A stretch of 64,000 nucleotides of DNA from Flavobacterium anhuiense (GCF_004151235.1 NZ_JUIV01000001.1:124001-188000), one strand, 5' to 3'; shown: positions 37,104 to 46,258, counted from the first letter of the stretch. Notes: generated by a model not told the origin, from the letters alone. A program made the numbers and translations.

Positions 37104-37940
37104 CTACAAATCTCTATTTTTTAATAATTTGTAAGAAAAATATATAAATAGAAAAGTCCAAATTAAAACGATAAAAACAGCAAAATAATCTACGCTAAAA
37201 TCAGCATCGGTTTCAATTCCCATTTGTGTTCCAATATTTTTAACTACAGATAATCTTGGGCTCGGATTGACAATTAAATTTGACATTGATTCTAATGGAA
37301 AAAACTGCATGATTTTCTGATTAGTGTTACTGTCAGGAAAAACCTTAAATGCCAAAATACCTTTAATAATGCCTTCAAGAATATACCAAACTAAAAGAAA
37401 ACCTAAAGCAAAAGCTGAACGTTTTACTAATATTCCTAAAAATAAGCAGAACGAAAAGAAACCTGTCAATTTTACAAAAAAGGCCAGAAGATAATCTAAA
37501 TCGCTAAAGATAATGCCGAATTCTGTATAAGAAGAAAAGCATAGCCCTAAAATTAAACTCATTGCAAAAACAAAAACAGTAGATGCAAAAGCAAATAAAA
37601 CTACAGTTAAGAATTTAGATAGAATAAATTCTTTTTTACTAAGACCATCAATTAAGTTTTGTTTTAAAGTCCCGTAACTATATTCATTGGCCATCATCGA
37701 AACAATAACAATAGCTAAAAAGAATTTCATCCAAGCGGCAACATAAGTGTTAAAATGCCAGATAAAAGGAAAATTAAAAATCCCCATTTCTGCCAAATGA
37801 AATTTGAAAGGTCCTATGTCAAATTTTATAGCTGCAATTAAGGCTATAAAAGAAAGTAAGATAAAATAAGTTAGAGTCAATATTTTACTAGCTTTATTCA
37901 TCCAGATTTTTTGTAATTCTATAGAAAGAAGTCTTTTCAT
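37104..37940 (-). CDS. ABC-2 type transporter permease
   Basis: A 278-residue inner-membrane protein with about six hydrophobic helices (near 18-38, 62-82, 108-132, 145-170, 180-200 and 250-272). The pattern, including ANEYSYGTLKQNLIDGLSKKEF after the second helix, is that of ABC-2 permeases of the bacitracin/gliding GldF-like type. It pairs with the ATPase encoded three bases upstream. Substrate unknown; no efflux or lantibiotic genes are adjacent. Confidence 0.88.
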   Translation of the reverse strand: MKRLLSIELQKIWMNKASKILTLTYFILLSFIALIAAIKFDIGPFKFHLAEMGIFNFPFIWHFNTYVAAWMKFFLAIVIVSMMANEYSYGTLKQNLIDGLSKKEFILSKFLTVVLFAFASTVFVFAMSLILGLCFSSYTEFGIIFSDLDYLLAFFVKLTGFFSFCLFLGILVKRSAFALGFLLVWYILEGIIKGILAFKVFPDSNTNQKIMQFFPLESMSNLIVNPSPRLSVVKNIGTQMGIETDADFSVDYFAVFIVLIWTFLFIYFSYKLLKNRDL

Positions 37941-37943
37941 GGT

Positions 37944-38855
37944 TTAGTTTTTTTGAGCAATGGCGTTTTTGGTTAATTCTAAAAATTGAGCTTCTAGACT
38001 GTTTTTGCGTTTTACTAAATGGCTTAAAACAATGCTTTTAGAAAATAAAAACTGATTTAATTCAGAAGCTGATAAATCAGATTTTAAGTAAACCAGAACT
38101 TTTCCATCTTCTTCAGAAATTCTATCTACAGCAGGATGTTCAAGTAAAGCTGTTTTTAAAACTGAATTGTCATTTGACTGCAATTCGAAGAAACCTTCGT
38201 TTGAAGACATTCCGTCAACAGAACCAGAATATAAAACCTCTCCTTTTCTTAAAACAATTACCTGCGAGCAGACTTTTTCTACTTCATCCAATAAATGAGA
38301 AGCAAGTAAAATAGTAGTTCCTTGCGAAGCAATTTTTTTAATGATATCTCGAATCTGATGAATTCCTTGCGGATCTAATCCGTTGGTTGGTTCATCTAGA
38401 ATTAAAATTTCAGGATCATTTAAAAGTGCCGATGCAATAGCCAGACGCTGTTTCATTCCTAATGAAAAAGTACTGAATTTGCTGTCTTTTCTTTCGCTTA
38501 AACCAACTAATTCCAATTTTTCATTGACTTTAGAATAGTTGATGTTTTTAATTTTGCAAACCAATTTTAAGTTTTGCTCGGCCGTCATGTACGGATAGAA
38601 ATTGGGTCTTTCTATAATGGCGCCAACTTTTTTTAAGGCATCGTGAGTTTCAACATTGCCATCAAACCAGCGATAACTGCCAGACGATTTATTAACAACA
38701 TTTAATACAATTCCTAATGTAGTCGATTTTCCGCTGCCGTTTGGCCCTAGAATGCCATAAACACGACCTTTTTGTATTTGAAAAGATACATTTTTCAAAG
38801 CCTGGATTCGGCCGTATCTTTTGCTTAAATTCTCAATGGTTAATATGGTTTCCAA
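37944..38855 (-). CDS. ABC transporter ATP-binding protein
   Basis: A 303-residue ATPase with Walker A GPNGSGKST (37-45), the Q-loop region, signature SLGMKQRLAIA (about 130-140), Walker B ILILDEPTNGLDP and the switch His in LLASHLLDEVEKV. A C-terminal extension of about 90 residues is common in ABC-2 exporters. The start appears to be TTG at 38855, giving METILTIENLSKRYG; no ATG fits better. It forms a two-gene exporter with the permease. Confidence 0.92.
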   Translation of the reverse strand: METILTIENLSKRYGRIQALKNVSFQIQKGRVYGILGPNGSGKSTTLGIVLNVVNKSSGSYRWFDGNVETHDALKKVGAIIERPNFYPYMTAEQNLKLVCKIKNINYSKVNEKLELVGLSERKDSKFSTFSLGMKQRLAIASALLNDPEILILDEPTNGLDPQGIHQIRDIIKKIASQGTTILLASHLLDEVEKVCSQVIVLRKGEVLYSGSVDGMSSNEGFFELQSNDNSVLKTALLEHPAVDRISEEDGKVLVYLKSDLSASELNQFLFSKSIVLSHLVKRKNSLEAQFLELTKNAIAQKN

Positions 38856-38961
38856 ATTTTTCTGGTTTTAGTTTTTAGTATGACGAGTCAATTTGATTTT
38901 TGTTACTTTAAATTCTTACTTTAAATCGTATTGACGTAAATTTGTAATAAAGATATTCAAA

Positions 38962-40014
38962 ATGAGCGAGCCTTTAATGGTTTTAAAAAAACCGTCTTTT
39001 CCTTTAACACAACCACTTTTAAGTTATTTAGAGAGATATGAGCGTATTTCTAAAGTTTCTGTGTTTTATGATGACTTGCTGCGTTTTTCGGGTTCGATAA
39101 ATGTTTATGATAAAAATGATACTGACACACTTTGGATTCGGGTATATTACGGCGAATTTGAACGTAATGAAATTGATTTAAACCTGAAGAAAATATATTC
39201 GCTTTTGCATTCTGATGGAAATAACGAAATTATTCAATACCTGAATGTCGATGCAATTGATTATTGTACTTTCGGAAATTCGAAACCTTTTAGAATTAAA
39301 GTTCGAAATATTCTCAACGATAATTATGTCCATTTTTACATCAAAAAAGCAGACGCTTCTCGTATTTACGGACTGGAGTTGGAAGATATTCTTTCACCAG
39401 ATAAAATCAACTTTTTGGTTTATAAAGACACTTTGATCGAAGAACATATTATCGGAATTCCTGGTGATGTTTTTATGGATACTTTGCTTGATAAATGTAG
39501 TGAAATGGAAAAAGCACAGATTGCCAAAGAGTTTGTCAAGTTTAATGAACGCTGTATGATTCGGCTTTTGGGTGACATGCGCGCGTACAATTATGTAATT
39601 GTCCCGATTCACGATTTTGATCAAGTAGTCTATAAAATCCGTCCGATTGATTTTGACCAGCAATGTTACGAAGGGAATTTTAAAGTGTATCGTCCGCAAT
39701 TTTTCAAAGAAAATTTTCCGATGATTCAATTGATTAAAGAGAAACTGGAAGAGCGTTCAATCATTCAATATAAAGATGAAGAAAGAGCGATTTTGGCAAA
39801 ACGTATTCATTCAGCCGAAACGAGAATCAAAAAATTGCTGAATATTATGTGTCACGATACCATCTCAACACAGGAACATTTACTGCAATTAAAAATGGAA
39901 TTATACCGTTACACGAACGATATGAAATTTAAAAATGCAAAATCAATGGGGCACATCATGCACGCCGCATTTGAATTTATTACCCGTAATTTTAAAAACA
40001 CTAACTTAGTTTAA
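38962..40014 (+). CDS. Conserved protein with protein-kinase-like motifs, unknown function
   Basis: I do not recognise a named family. The 350-residue soluble protein has motifs in the order of a protein-kinase-like fold: a beta-strand Lys (VHFYIKKAD, Lys128/129), a following Glu (YGLELED), a hinge-like LIEEHIIGIPGD, a catalytic-loop-like LLGDMRAYNYVI (Asp205, Asn210) and a metal-site-like RPIDFDQQ (Asp230). This resembles the HipA, phosphoinositide-kinase and aminoglycoside-phosphotransferase arrangement. A helical C-terminus (about 255-345) follows. It is divergent from the ABC genes and 90 bases before the beta-propeller lipoprotein gene. The kinase reading is inference only. Confidence 0.6.
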   Translation: MSEPLMVLKKPSFPLTQPLLSYLERYERISKVSVFYDDLLRFSGSINVYDKNDTDTLWIRVYYGEFERNEIDLNLKKIYSLLHSDGNNEIIQYLNVDAIDYCTFGNSKPFRIKVRNILNDNYVHFYIKKADASRIYGLELEDILSPDKINFLVYKDTLIEEHIIGIPGDVFMDTLLDKCSEMEKAQIAKEFVKFNERCMIRLLGDMRAYNYVIVPIHDFDQVVYKIRPIDFDQQCYEGNFKVYRPQFFKENFPMIQLIKEKLEERSIIQYKDEERAILAKRIHSAETRIKKLLNIMCHDTISTQEHLLQLKMELYRYTNDMKFKNAKSMGHIMHAAFEFITRNFKNTNLV

Positions 40015-40023
40015 ATCATTTTC

Positions 40024-40087
40024 CCATATAAGTTATATAAGTTCATTTCAGCCAATCTTTTTAAATTAACTGATATAACTTATATGG
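40024..40087. repeat. Inverted repeat built on 'ccatataagttatat'
   Basis: Perfect 15-bp arms (40024-40038 and 40073-40087) with a 34-base loop, in the gap between the kinase-like gene and the lipoprotein gene. No T-run follows, so termination is uncertain. Confidence 0.75.
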
Positions 40088-40104
40088 TTTAAAAAAATAG
40101 TTTT

Positions 40105-40962
40105 ATGAAAAAATCATTTTTAGTAGCCGTTTCTATTGTTTTACTAGCTTGTCAGAAACAATCTGGTTCTGATTTGAAAGAACTTTATTCGCTTCCGAAA
40201 AAATTAAAAGAAGTCTCTGGAATAACTTATTTTCCTGAAATCAAAACCCTTTATACGTTAGAAGACAGCGGAAATAAAAATGCGATTTATGCAATCGATC
40301 ATAATGGGAAATTAGCTAAAACAATCACGATTTCAAATGCCACAAATGTAGATTGGGAAGACATTACGAAAGACAAATCGGGAAATATCTACATTGGGGA
40401 TTTTGGAAATAATGATAACGAAAGGAGAGATTTGTGCATTTATAAAGTGGCAAAAAATGAATTGAATAATGATTTAGCTAAAGCTGAATATAAAATTTCA
40501 TTTTCGTATCCTGAACAAAAGGAATTTCCTCCAAAGAAAAAAGAAATGTTCTACGATGTTGAAGGTTTTTTTGAGCAAGGCGGCTATTTCTATCTTTTTA
40601 CCAAAAACAGAAGTAAAGGTTTTGATGGCACTGCTTTTATCTACAAAATCAAAAATGCTGCAGGAACTCAGAAAGCAGTAAAAATTGGAGAATTTAAAAC
40701 TTGCAGCAATTACAATCACTGTGTACTAACAAGCGCAACGATAAGTCCAGACGGAAAAAAAGTAGCTTTATTAAGTCATGATAAAGTGCTTTTGTTTAAA
40801 AACTTTAAAGGAGATTTATTTCATAAAGGAACTCAAACAGAATTAAATTTAAATCACTTTTCGCAAAAAGAAGCAATTGTTTTTAAAGACAACAACACTT
40901 TACTTATAGCAGACGAAAAAACAAACAAAATAGGTGGAAAGCTCTATGAATTTAGAATCTAA
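40105..40962 (+). CDS. Predicted beta-propeller lipoprotein (YjiK/SdiA-regulated-like)
   Basis: A 285-residue lipoprotein: lipobox SIVLLAC with Cys16. Repeated blade-like segments such as LKEVSGITYFPEIKTLYTLEDSGN, TNVDWEDITKDKSGNIYIGDFGNN and YDVEGFFEQGGYFYLFTKNRS suggest a beta-propeller, and the 'EVSGI...LYTLEDSGN' opening resembles the SdiA-regulated/YjiK group. The acidic EDITKD and GDFGNND turns could bind calcium. Function unknown. It ends beside a 21-bp inverted repeat shared with the convergent metallophosphoesterase gene. Confidence 0.68.
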   Translation: MKKSFLVAVSIVLLACQKQSGSDLKELYSLPKKLKEVSGITYFPEIKTLYTLEDSGNKNAIYAIDHNGKLAKTITISNATNVDWEDITKDKSGNIYIGDFGNNDNERRDLCIYKVAKNELNNDLAKAEYKISFSYPEQKEFPPKKKEMFYDVEGFFEQGGYFYLFTKNRSKGFDGTAFIYKIKNAAGTQKAVKIGEFKTCSNYNHCVLTSATISPDGKKVALLSHDKVLLFKNFKGDLFHKGTQTELNLNHFSQKEAIVFKDNNTLLIADEKTNKIGGKLYEFRI

Positions 40963-41004
40963 GATTCTAAGATTCTAAGCTACTAAGTTTTAAAGCAAAA
41001 AAAG

Positions 41005-41081
41005 TTAGCCACGAATTACACTAATCTCCACGAATTATATTTAAATAAAAATTAGTGTAAATTAGTGTAATTCGTGGCTAA
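41005..41081. terminator. Perfect 21-bp inverted repeat between convergent genes
   Basis: Arms 41005-41025 and 41061-41081 pair without mismatch; the right arm's last ten bases also occur once more just before it (attagtgtaa twice in tandem). A-run and T-rich flanks suit a two-way terminator. The word gccacgaattacac looks like a dispersed repeat. Confidence 0.7.
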
Positions 41082-41123
41082 AAAACTTTGTTACTTTGAG
41101 TCTTTGCAACTTTGAACCTACAG

Positions 41124-44100
41124 CTAGAAGCTGTAAGCTGCTCCAAAAATCAATCTTCCAATTTCATCAGGAGATTTAAAATATGAGATTCTTGCGGTAA
41201 TGACATTTATCGCATTCAACCAAAGTCCGCCGCCGTAATCTTGGTGCCATTTTTTAGAATTTTCGCCATCAAGCCAAACTCTTCCGTAGTCGAAACCACC
41301 TAAAATTCCGTAAGTAAAAGGAACAATCGTTTTGCGGATTTTTCCAATGCTTAAACGCAAATCAGAACTTTGAGAGAAGTACGAACTTCCTAAGAAACGT
41401 TCGTTTCTAAAACCGCGTAAATCAGTATCGCCTCCTAGAGAAGCACCTTGATAAAATTCGTAATTATTATTGAAAATCGCTTTTCCTTTTACGTAAGTTG
41501 CTAATATCAATTTTCCGTTGTGATCAATTTTATGCGTAAAACCTAAAATACTTTCAAGTGTTGGAAAATTCTTTTTTGTCTCGTCAAGATTTGTTGTCCA
41601 AGTTCCTGCAACCATAAAATACATTCCTAGTGTAGGTTTTGCAGCAAAATCTGAATTTTTAAAGACATACTTAACTTTTAAGCTTCCGAAATTCTGGCTG
41701 TCAAATACCTCTGGATTTACAATTCCAGGAATATTGATATATCTGTTTTCAGTATCTTCAACCGTCATTCTTTGGAAAATGGGTTGAATGCTAAATTCGC
41801 TTCCGTATCTTCCAACGTGACGAATAGCGCCCGAAGCATTAAATTTTCTAATGCGAACACGATTGTAATCCATTCCTAAATCGTCATCGTATTGGGATTC
41901 ATTTCCGTAACCAAAATAGTTCATGGCAAAATTTGGAGTTGTATACAATGATTCGACATCAATAACCCATTTCCCTAATAAACCAGGGAAATGTGCTGCA
42001 TAATTAAATTCTAAACCGCCTGTGGCAAAATAGTAGAAAGCATTAAAAATATGTCTTTGCGTGTACGGATTTTGTTTAAAATTATTAACGGTATAATTTA
42101 CGTTGACTCCAACTTTTACACCATCATCCGGATTATAGCCAATGTTTGGAAGACCAGAAACTACATTGTATTTTGGTCTTTCATAATTGTATGCATTAAC
42201 TTCATAATCGTCTGTAAGTTGTGTTTGTGTTTTAGAATCAAGATTGTATGTGTTTTCTTTTGATTTAAAATCATAAACAATAACCTTTCTTCCGTTTTCA
42301 ATGTTATAAGTGTCGTTGTTCTGACCTCCAATCAAACGAATTTTAATGTTAGATTTTTCGTTTCCTTTTACTTCAAAAACATCATTATCATCTAATCCGT
42401 AAATCCAAAGATTTTTGGTCTTAGCATCAGTTACGTTTTTGGTGTAAAGCAATTCATCTCCGTCTTTTTTAATTCTGAAAACCTGAATTTCAATACCTTT
42501 CTTTACATTATGATTTAAAACAAACTTGTCTTTTTTGTCTGTTCCCGCAATCATAACGGTTCTATCTAACACTTCAGAATACTCGCGAGCATATTTCTGA
42601 AGATCTTTTTTTCTGCTTTTTAGTTTTGCTTTGATTTCATCAACCGTTTCGTCTTGAACTTCTTTTGGCATGTTTTTGAAAGCCAAATCAATATCTGCAT
42701 CAGTTAAGTTCTCCTGAATATATTTGGCCTGTTCAACCCATTCTTTTTCTCCGGCAGTTTTTAGAAATGCCAAATCCATTGGGTAAGGTTCTCTTCCAAG
42801 CCATTTCACGTTGATTCTGTCTCCTTTGAAAGTTCGCATATGACGAAGCGGAGGCATATTCATTATAAGTGAAAGCAAAGCGCCATCATATTTTACAAAA
42901 GCCTGATCACGGTCACGCGGAATAGGTCTGTAAATTACTTTTCCATCTTCTTTATATTCAGCCCAGCGCCATTGATCGCTGTGACGATCCCAATCTCCCA
43001 AAAGAATATCAAACAAACGCGCTTTGATATATTCTTTTTCATCAACAGTATATTTTTCATCTTTATGAAGATTCAGCATCATATCATCAGTCCCGATGAT
43101 GTTACTTGGTTTGCCAAAATTTTTGCCATCAAGATGATTATCAGCAGGTCTTTCTTCAACCATGTATAATTGGTCACCAAAACTCGCATTAAATTCGCCT
43201 AAACCATTTTGTTTCGGAATATAATATAAAATAGGATTTGTATGTCTTAGTCCAATCTGATCAGACATGCTGCCGATTGCAAAAGACGAATAAGGGTGAG
43301 AAGTCGTATAAAAATCAAACAAGAAATCTTCTGCGTATGTCTTTTCAAATTCATTCACCACATATTGATCTTTAAAAGCTACCGACTGTAAAAATGTCGT
43401 TGCACTTTTCTTCATAGCACGCATAACATATTCGCGGCCTTGAGGATCAGACATTCTCAAAGAAATAGATTGATGTCCTCCGCCTTCACGAATTGGTTTT
43501 AAGCCTCCTTTTAAAGTGTCAACCGTAGCAGTTGTCGCTTCAATTGGCATACTATAATATTTTCTATAATGCTGACCGAATAAAAATCTATGAAACGCAC
43601 TTTTTTGAGTCATTTTGGGAGAATAAATAGAAGTGGTCACGGTTGAAGGAAACTTATTGGGAATATCTGAAGCCCAGTTAATTTCTTTTGCTTTTATAAT
43701 TTCGCGTTCAAAAAGCAGTTTTTCTTTGCCGTTTTCATTTCCATAAAAAGAAACTTTTGCATCTCCGCTTTTAAACATAGTTAGTGTAGCATAGCCATTT
43801 CCTCCATACGAAAAATCATAAGGGTTGATCGCTCGTGCAGCCTCAGATTTTGAACCTGCACCACTGATAATCTGTTGGATATTTTCTTTGCTGATGTATT
43901 GCAGATTATGATCGTGACCAGAAACTACAATGACATTTTTTTGCTTTTGCAAAAGCGTTTTAATTCTTTTAGTATAAATCGTATATTGTTTGTTCTGAAT
44001 ATCTTGCGGATTTACACCAGAAGTTTTTCGTAATAAATTGATAAACGAACCAATTATCGGAAGCGGAATTTTTTGCTCTAAAGGAAATAATTGTTTTTCT

Positions 44101-44855
44101 AATGAAAATTGTCCGCCATGTGTTCCGTTGCTTAGTAAGGGATGATGGATAGCAAGGACAACTGTTTTCTCTTGATTTTTGTTTAAAAGACCTTCAAGCT
44201 CTTCAAAAAAAGCTTCTCTGGTTTTAATTTCGCAATTGTCATTTATCGTAGGATGGTCGTTCCAATCTTCAAGAAACCATTCACTATCAACAGCTATCAA
44301 AGTAGTTGTGCTGTCAATTTTTACGTTTTCAATCGGACAGGATTTTCTTGGAAGAAAACCTTTTTTATCATTTAAATATTTCGTTACAAAATCAGCCTGA
44401 CGCTCTAGGCCTTTGATGCCGCTGTACCAATCATGATTTCCTGGAATTACGACTGTTTTTCCTTTAAAACCTTCAGTTAATTTTAATTGATTGGTTAATT
44501 TGGTTTCTGCTAAAGCCTTGTCTTCTGGATGCTTATCGCTCGGAAAACCCTTCGGATAGATGTTGTCTCCTAAGAAAAGAAGCGTCGATTTTTTACTTGC
44601 TTTTTTTAGTTTTTGGTGCAAAAGTTCCAGCGTTTGTTGTGCTTGTTCTTCGTCTGCATTTCCAGCATCACCAACCAGAAAAAAAGTATGTGCAATTTTT
44701 ATGGTATCTGTCGCGTTTTCTGTTTCGTTGGCACTTACATTTTTTCCGTATTGCGGTTTTCGCGTTGCGCAGGCGTAGACAATGAATAGGGCAATAATTG
44801 CCAAAGAATAGTTTTTAATCTTAGCAATAAAATGATTATCCAAAAACAATTTCAT
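41124..44855 (-). CDS. Metallophosphoesterase / kinase-like / outer-membrane barrel fusion protein
   Basis: A 1243-residue envelope protein with a lipobox-like signal (FIVYAC, Cys29). Residues about 55-390 are a calcineurin-type phosphoesterase: FLVGDAGNAD, LFLGDNIYP, VIPGNHDWY, AIHHPLLSNG, VSGHDHN. Residues about 455-655 look kinase-like: a Gly-rich REGGGHQSISL, EYVMRAMKK with a possible ATP Lys, FDILLGDWDRHSDQWRW (620-629) and IPRDRDQAF (645-653), the last two resembling the catalytic and metal-binding motifs of HipA- and lipid-kinase-like folds. From about 890 to the end is a barrel with DTDLRGFRNERFLG and a final AAYSF, like Omp85/surface-antigen proteins. The head-to-head neighbour is the HD-PycTM gene. 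Phosphoesterase and barrel calls are firm; the kinase-like call is inference. Confidence 0.8.
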   Translation of the reverse strand: MKLFLDNHFIAKIKNYSLAIIALFIVYACATRKPQYGKNVSANETENATDTIKIAHTFFLVGDAGNADEEQAQQTLELLHQKLKKASKKSTLLFLGDNIYPKGFPSDKHPEDKALAETKLTNQLKLTEGFKGKTVVIPGNHDWYSGIKGLERQADFVTKYLNDKKGFLPRKSCPIENVKIDSTTTLIAVDSEWFLEDWNDHPTINDNCEIKTREAFFEELEGLLNKNQEKTVVLAIHHPLLSNGTHGGQFSLEKQLFPLEQKIPLPIIGSFINLLRKTSGVNPQDIQNKQYTIYTKRIKTLLQKQKNVIVVSGHDHNLQYISKENIQQIISGAGSKSEAARAINPYDFSYGGNGYATLTMFKSGDAKVSFYGNENGKEKLLFEREIIKAKEINWASDIPNKFPSTVTTSIYSPKMTQKSAFHRFLFGQHYRKYYSMPIEATTATVDTLKGGLKPIREGGGHQSISLRMSDPQGREYVMRAMKKSATTFLQSVAFKDQYVVNEFEKTYAEDFLFDFYTTSHPYSSFAIGSMSDQIGLRHTNPILYYIPKQNGLGEFNASFGDQLYMVEERPADNHLDGKNFGKPSNIIGTDDMMLNLHKDEKYTVDEKEYIKARLFDILLGDWDRHSDQWRWAEYKEDGKVIYRPIPRDRDQAFVKYDGALLSLIMNMPPLRHMRTFKGDRINVKWLGREPYPMDLAFLKTAGEKEWVEQAKYIQENLTDADIDLAFKNMPKEVQDETVDEIKAKLKSRKKDLQKYAREYSEVLDRTVMIAGTDKKDKFVLNHNVKKGIEIQVFRIKKDGDELLYTKNVTDAKTKNLWIYGLDDNDVFEVKGNEKSNIKIRLIGGQNNDTYNIENGRKVIVYDFKSKENTYNLDSKTQTQLTDDYEVNAYNYERPKYNVVSGLPNIGYNPDDGVKVGVNVNYTVNNFKQNPYTQRHIFNAFYYFATGGLEFNYAAHFPGLLGKWVIDVESLYTTPNFAMNYFGYGNESQYDDDLGMDYNRVRIRKFNASGAIRHVGRYGSEFSIQPIFQRMTVEDTENRYINIPGIVNPEVFDSQNFGSLKVKYVFKNSDFAAKPTLGMYFMVAGTWTTNLDETKKNFPTLESILGFTHKIDHNGKLILATYVKGKAIFNNNYEFYQGASLGGDTDLRGFRNERFLGSSYFSQSSDLRLSIGKIRKTIVPFTYGILGGFDYGRVWLDGENSKKWHQDYGGGLWLNAINVITARISYFKSPDEIGRLIFGAAYSF

Positions 44856-44881
44856 AATTTAGTGGTATAAAAATATTCTTT

Positions 44882-46069
44882 ATGAATCTAATAGAACAAT
44901 CCGAAGATTTCGTGAGTAATTTACTCAAAGATAAACTTTCTAATTTATATTCTTACCATAATTTTAATCATACTTTTACAGTTGTTACTGCAGTTAGGGA
45001 ACTTTGCAAAAAAGAAGATGTAAGCGGTGAGGATAAGGAAGCACTTTTGGTTGCTGCATGGTTTCATGATACGGGATATATTGAAGGGTATGAAAATCAT
45101 GAAAAAACAAGTACAAAAATTGCTACTGAGTTTTTACGAGAAAAAGGAAAATCGGAAGAATTTATCGCGCTTGTTTCGAGTTTGATTCTAGCTACTGTAA
45201 AAGAATATGAGCCTAGAACGCACTTAGAAAAGATTATTCGTGATGCAGATTATGCTCATTTAATGGGAGCTGAATATGCGACAACTTGCGAATTATTGCG
45301 TTTGGAATTAAAAAATGCAGGAATTGTGAGTTTTTCTAATGAAGAATGGACTAGAGAAAACCTGAATTTTTTATTGAATAAACACAGATTCTACACAGAT
45401 TATGCCTTGAGAAAATGGCAGCCTCTGAAAGAAAAAAATCTTTTGTTGATTCAGAAAAAAATCAATAAACAGGAATTGAAAGCTGCCGCAGCACTCGAAG
45501 AAGAAAATAAGAAGAGAGAGAAAGCTGAAAAAGCTGAAAAACCAGATCGCGGAATTGATACTTTATTTCGTGTCACACTTGGGAATCATACGCGTTTAAG
45601 TGGTATTGCAGATAGCAAAGCTAATATTTTACTGTCTGTAAATGCCATTATTATTTCGATAGCTTTATCATCTATTATTCCAAAACTAGATAGTCCGAAA
45701 AATGCGCATTTGGTCGTGCCAACCTTTATAATGCTGATGTCAAGTGTAATCACGATTATTTTTGCGATTCTGTCTACGCGCCCAAAAGTAACATCGGGAT
45801 TTTTTACGCGAGATGATGTAGAAGCTAAAAAAGTGAATTTGATGTTTTTTGGAAATTTCTACAAAATGCCTCTCGAAGATTATGATTGGGCAATGAATGA
45901 AATGATGAAAGATCGTGATTATCTGTATTCAACCATGATCAAAGATTTATATTATTTGGGATTGGTTTTACAGCGAAAATATAATTTACTTCGAATTGCC
46001 TACAATTTTTTCATGTTTGGAATTATCATAACGGTAATTGCATTTGTGATTGCTTTTAAGTCCATTTAA
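44882..46069 (+). CDS. HD-domain protein fused to a Pycsar-effector-type membrane domain (PycTM/DUF5706)
   Basis: A 395-residue protein. The N-terminal HD domain (about 15-180) has metal-site residues His30 (NFNHT), His62-Asp63 (WFHDTGY) and Asp121 (IRDADYAHL), as in HD phosphohydrolases acting on nucleotides. A Lys/Glu-rich helix (about 182-222) leads to a C-terminal domain (about 225-395) with DTLFRVTLGNHTRLSGIADSKAN and three membrane helices (near 248-268, 276-298 and 372-393), the pattern of the PycTM effector domain of cyclic-pyrimidine anti-phage systems. No pyrimidine cyclase gene lies nearby. It starts 26 bases from the divergent metallophosphoesterase fusion. It could be an orphan defence effector or a housekeeping nucleotide hydrolase. 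Confidence 0.85.
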   Translation: MNLIEQSEDFVSNLLKDKLSNLYSYHNFNHTFTVVTAVRELCKKEDVSGEDKEALLVAAWFHDTGYIEGYENHEKTSTKIATEFLREKGKSEEFIALVSSLILATVKEYEPRTHLEKIIRDADYAHLMGAEYATTCELLRLELKNAGIVSFSNEEWTRENLNFLLNKHRFYTDYALRKWQPLKEKNLLLIQKKINKQELKAAAALEEENKKREKAEKAEKPDRGIDTLFRVTLGNHTRLSGIADSKANILLSVNAIIISIALSSIIPKLDSPKNAHLVVPTFIMLMSSVITIIFAILSTRPKVTSGFFTRDDVEAKKVNLMFFGNFYKMPLEDYDWAMNEMMKDRDYLYSTMIKDLYYLGLVLQRKYNLLRIAYNFFMFGIIITVIAFVIAFKSI

Positions 46070-46086
46070 ATTAAAATTTTAAACAC

Positions 46087-46258
46087 CATAGAAACATAGA
46101 TCTTTTTGTGTAAAAAAGAATAGAGAAAGAAGCTAATTTCTCACACATAGCGCAAATACTGAAAACTTTGTCAAAGTTTTTTTCATATTAGGTGCGACTA
46201 TGTTTTTTCAAAAAAAATGAAATGCCTTTTATCGGTTTTCAAAATCTATGTTTCTATG
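46087..46258. repeat. Wide inverted repeat 'catagaaacatagat'
   Basis: Perfect 15-bp arms at 46087-46101 and 46244-46258, 142 bases apart, in the space between convergent genes. The enclosed stretch holds no gene. Confidence 0.65.

Noticed and set aside
44882-46069. Complete Pycsar anti-phage system
   Set aside because: Only an effector-type domain is present; no pyrimidine cyclase gene within the window.
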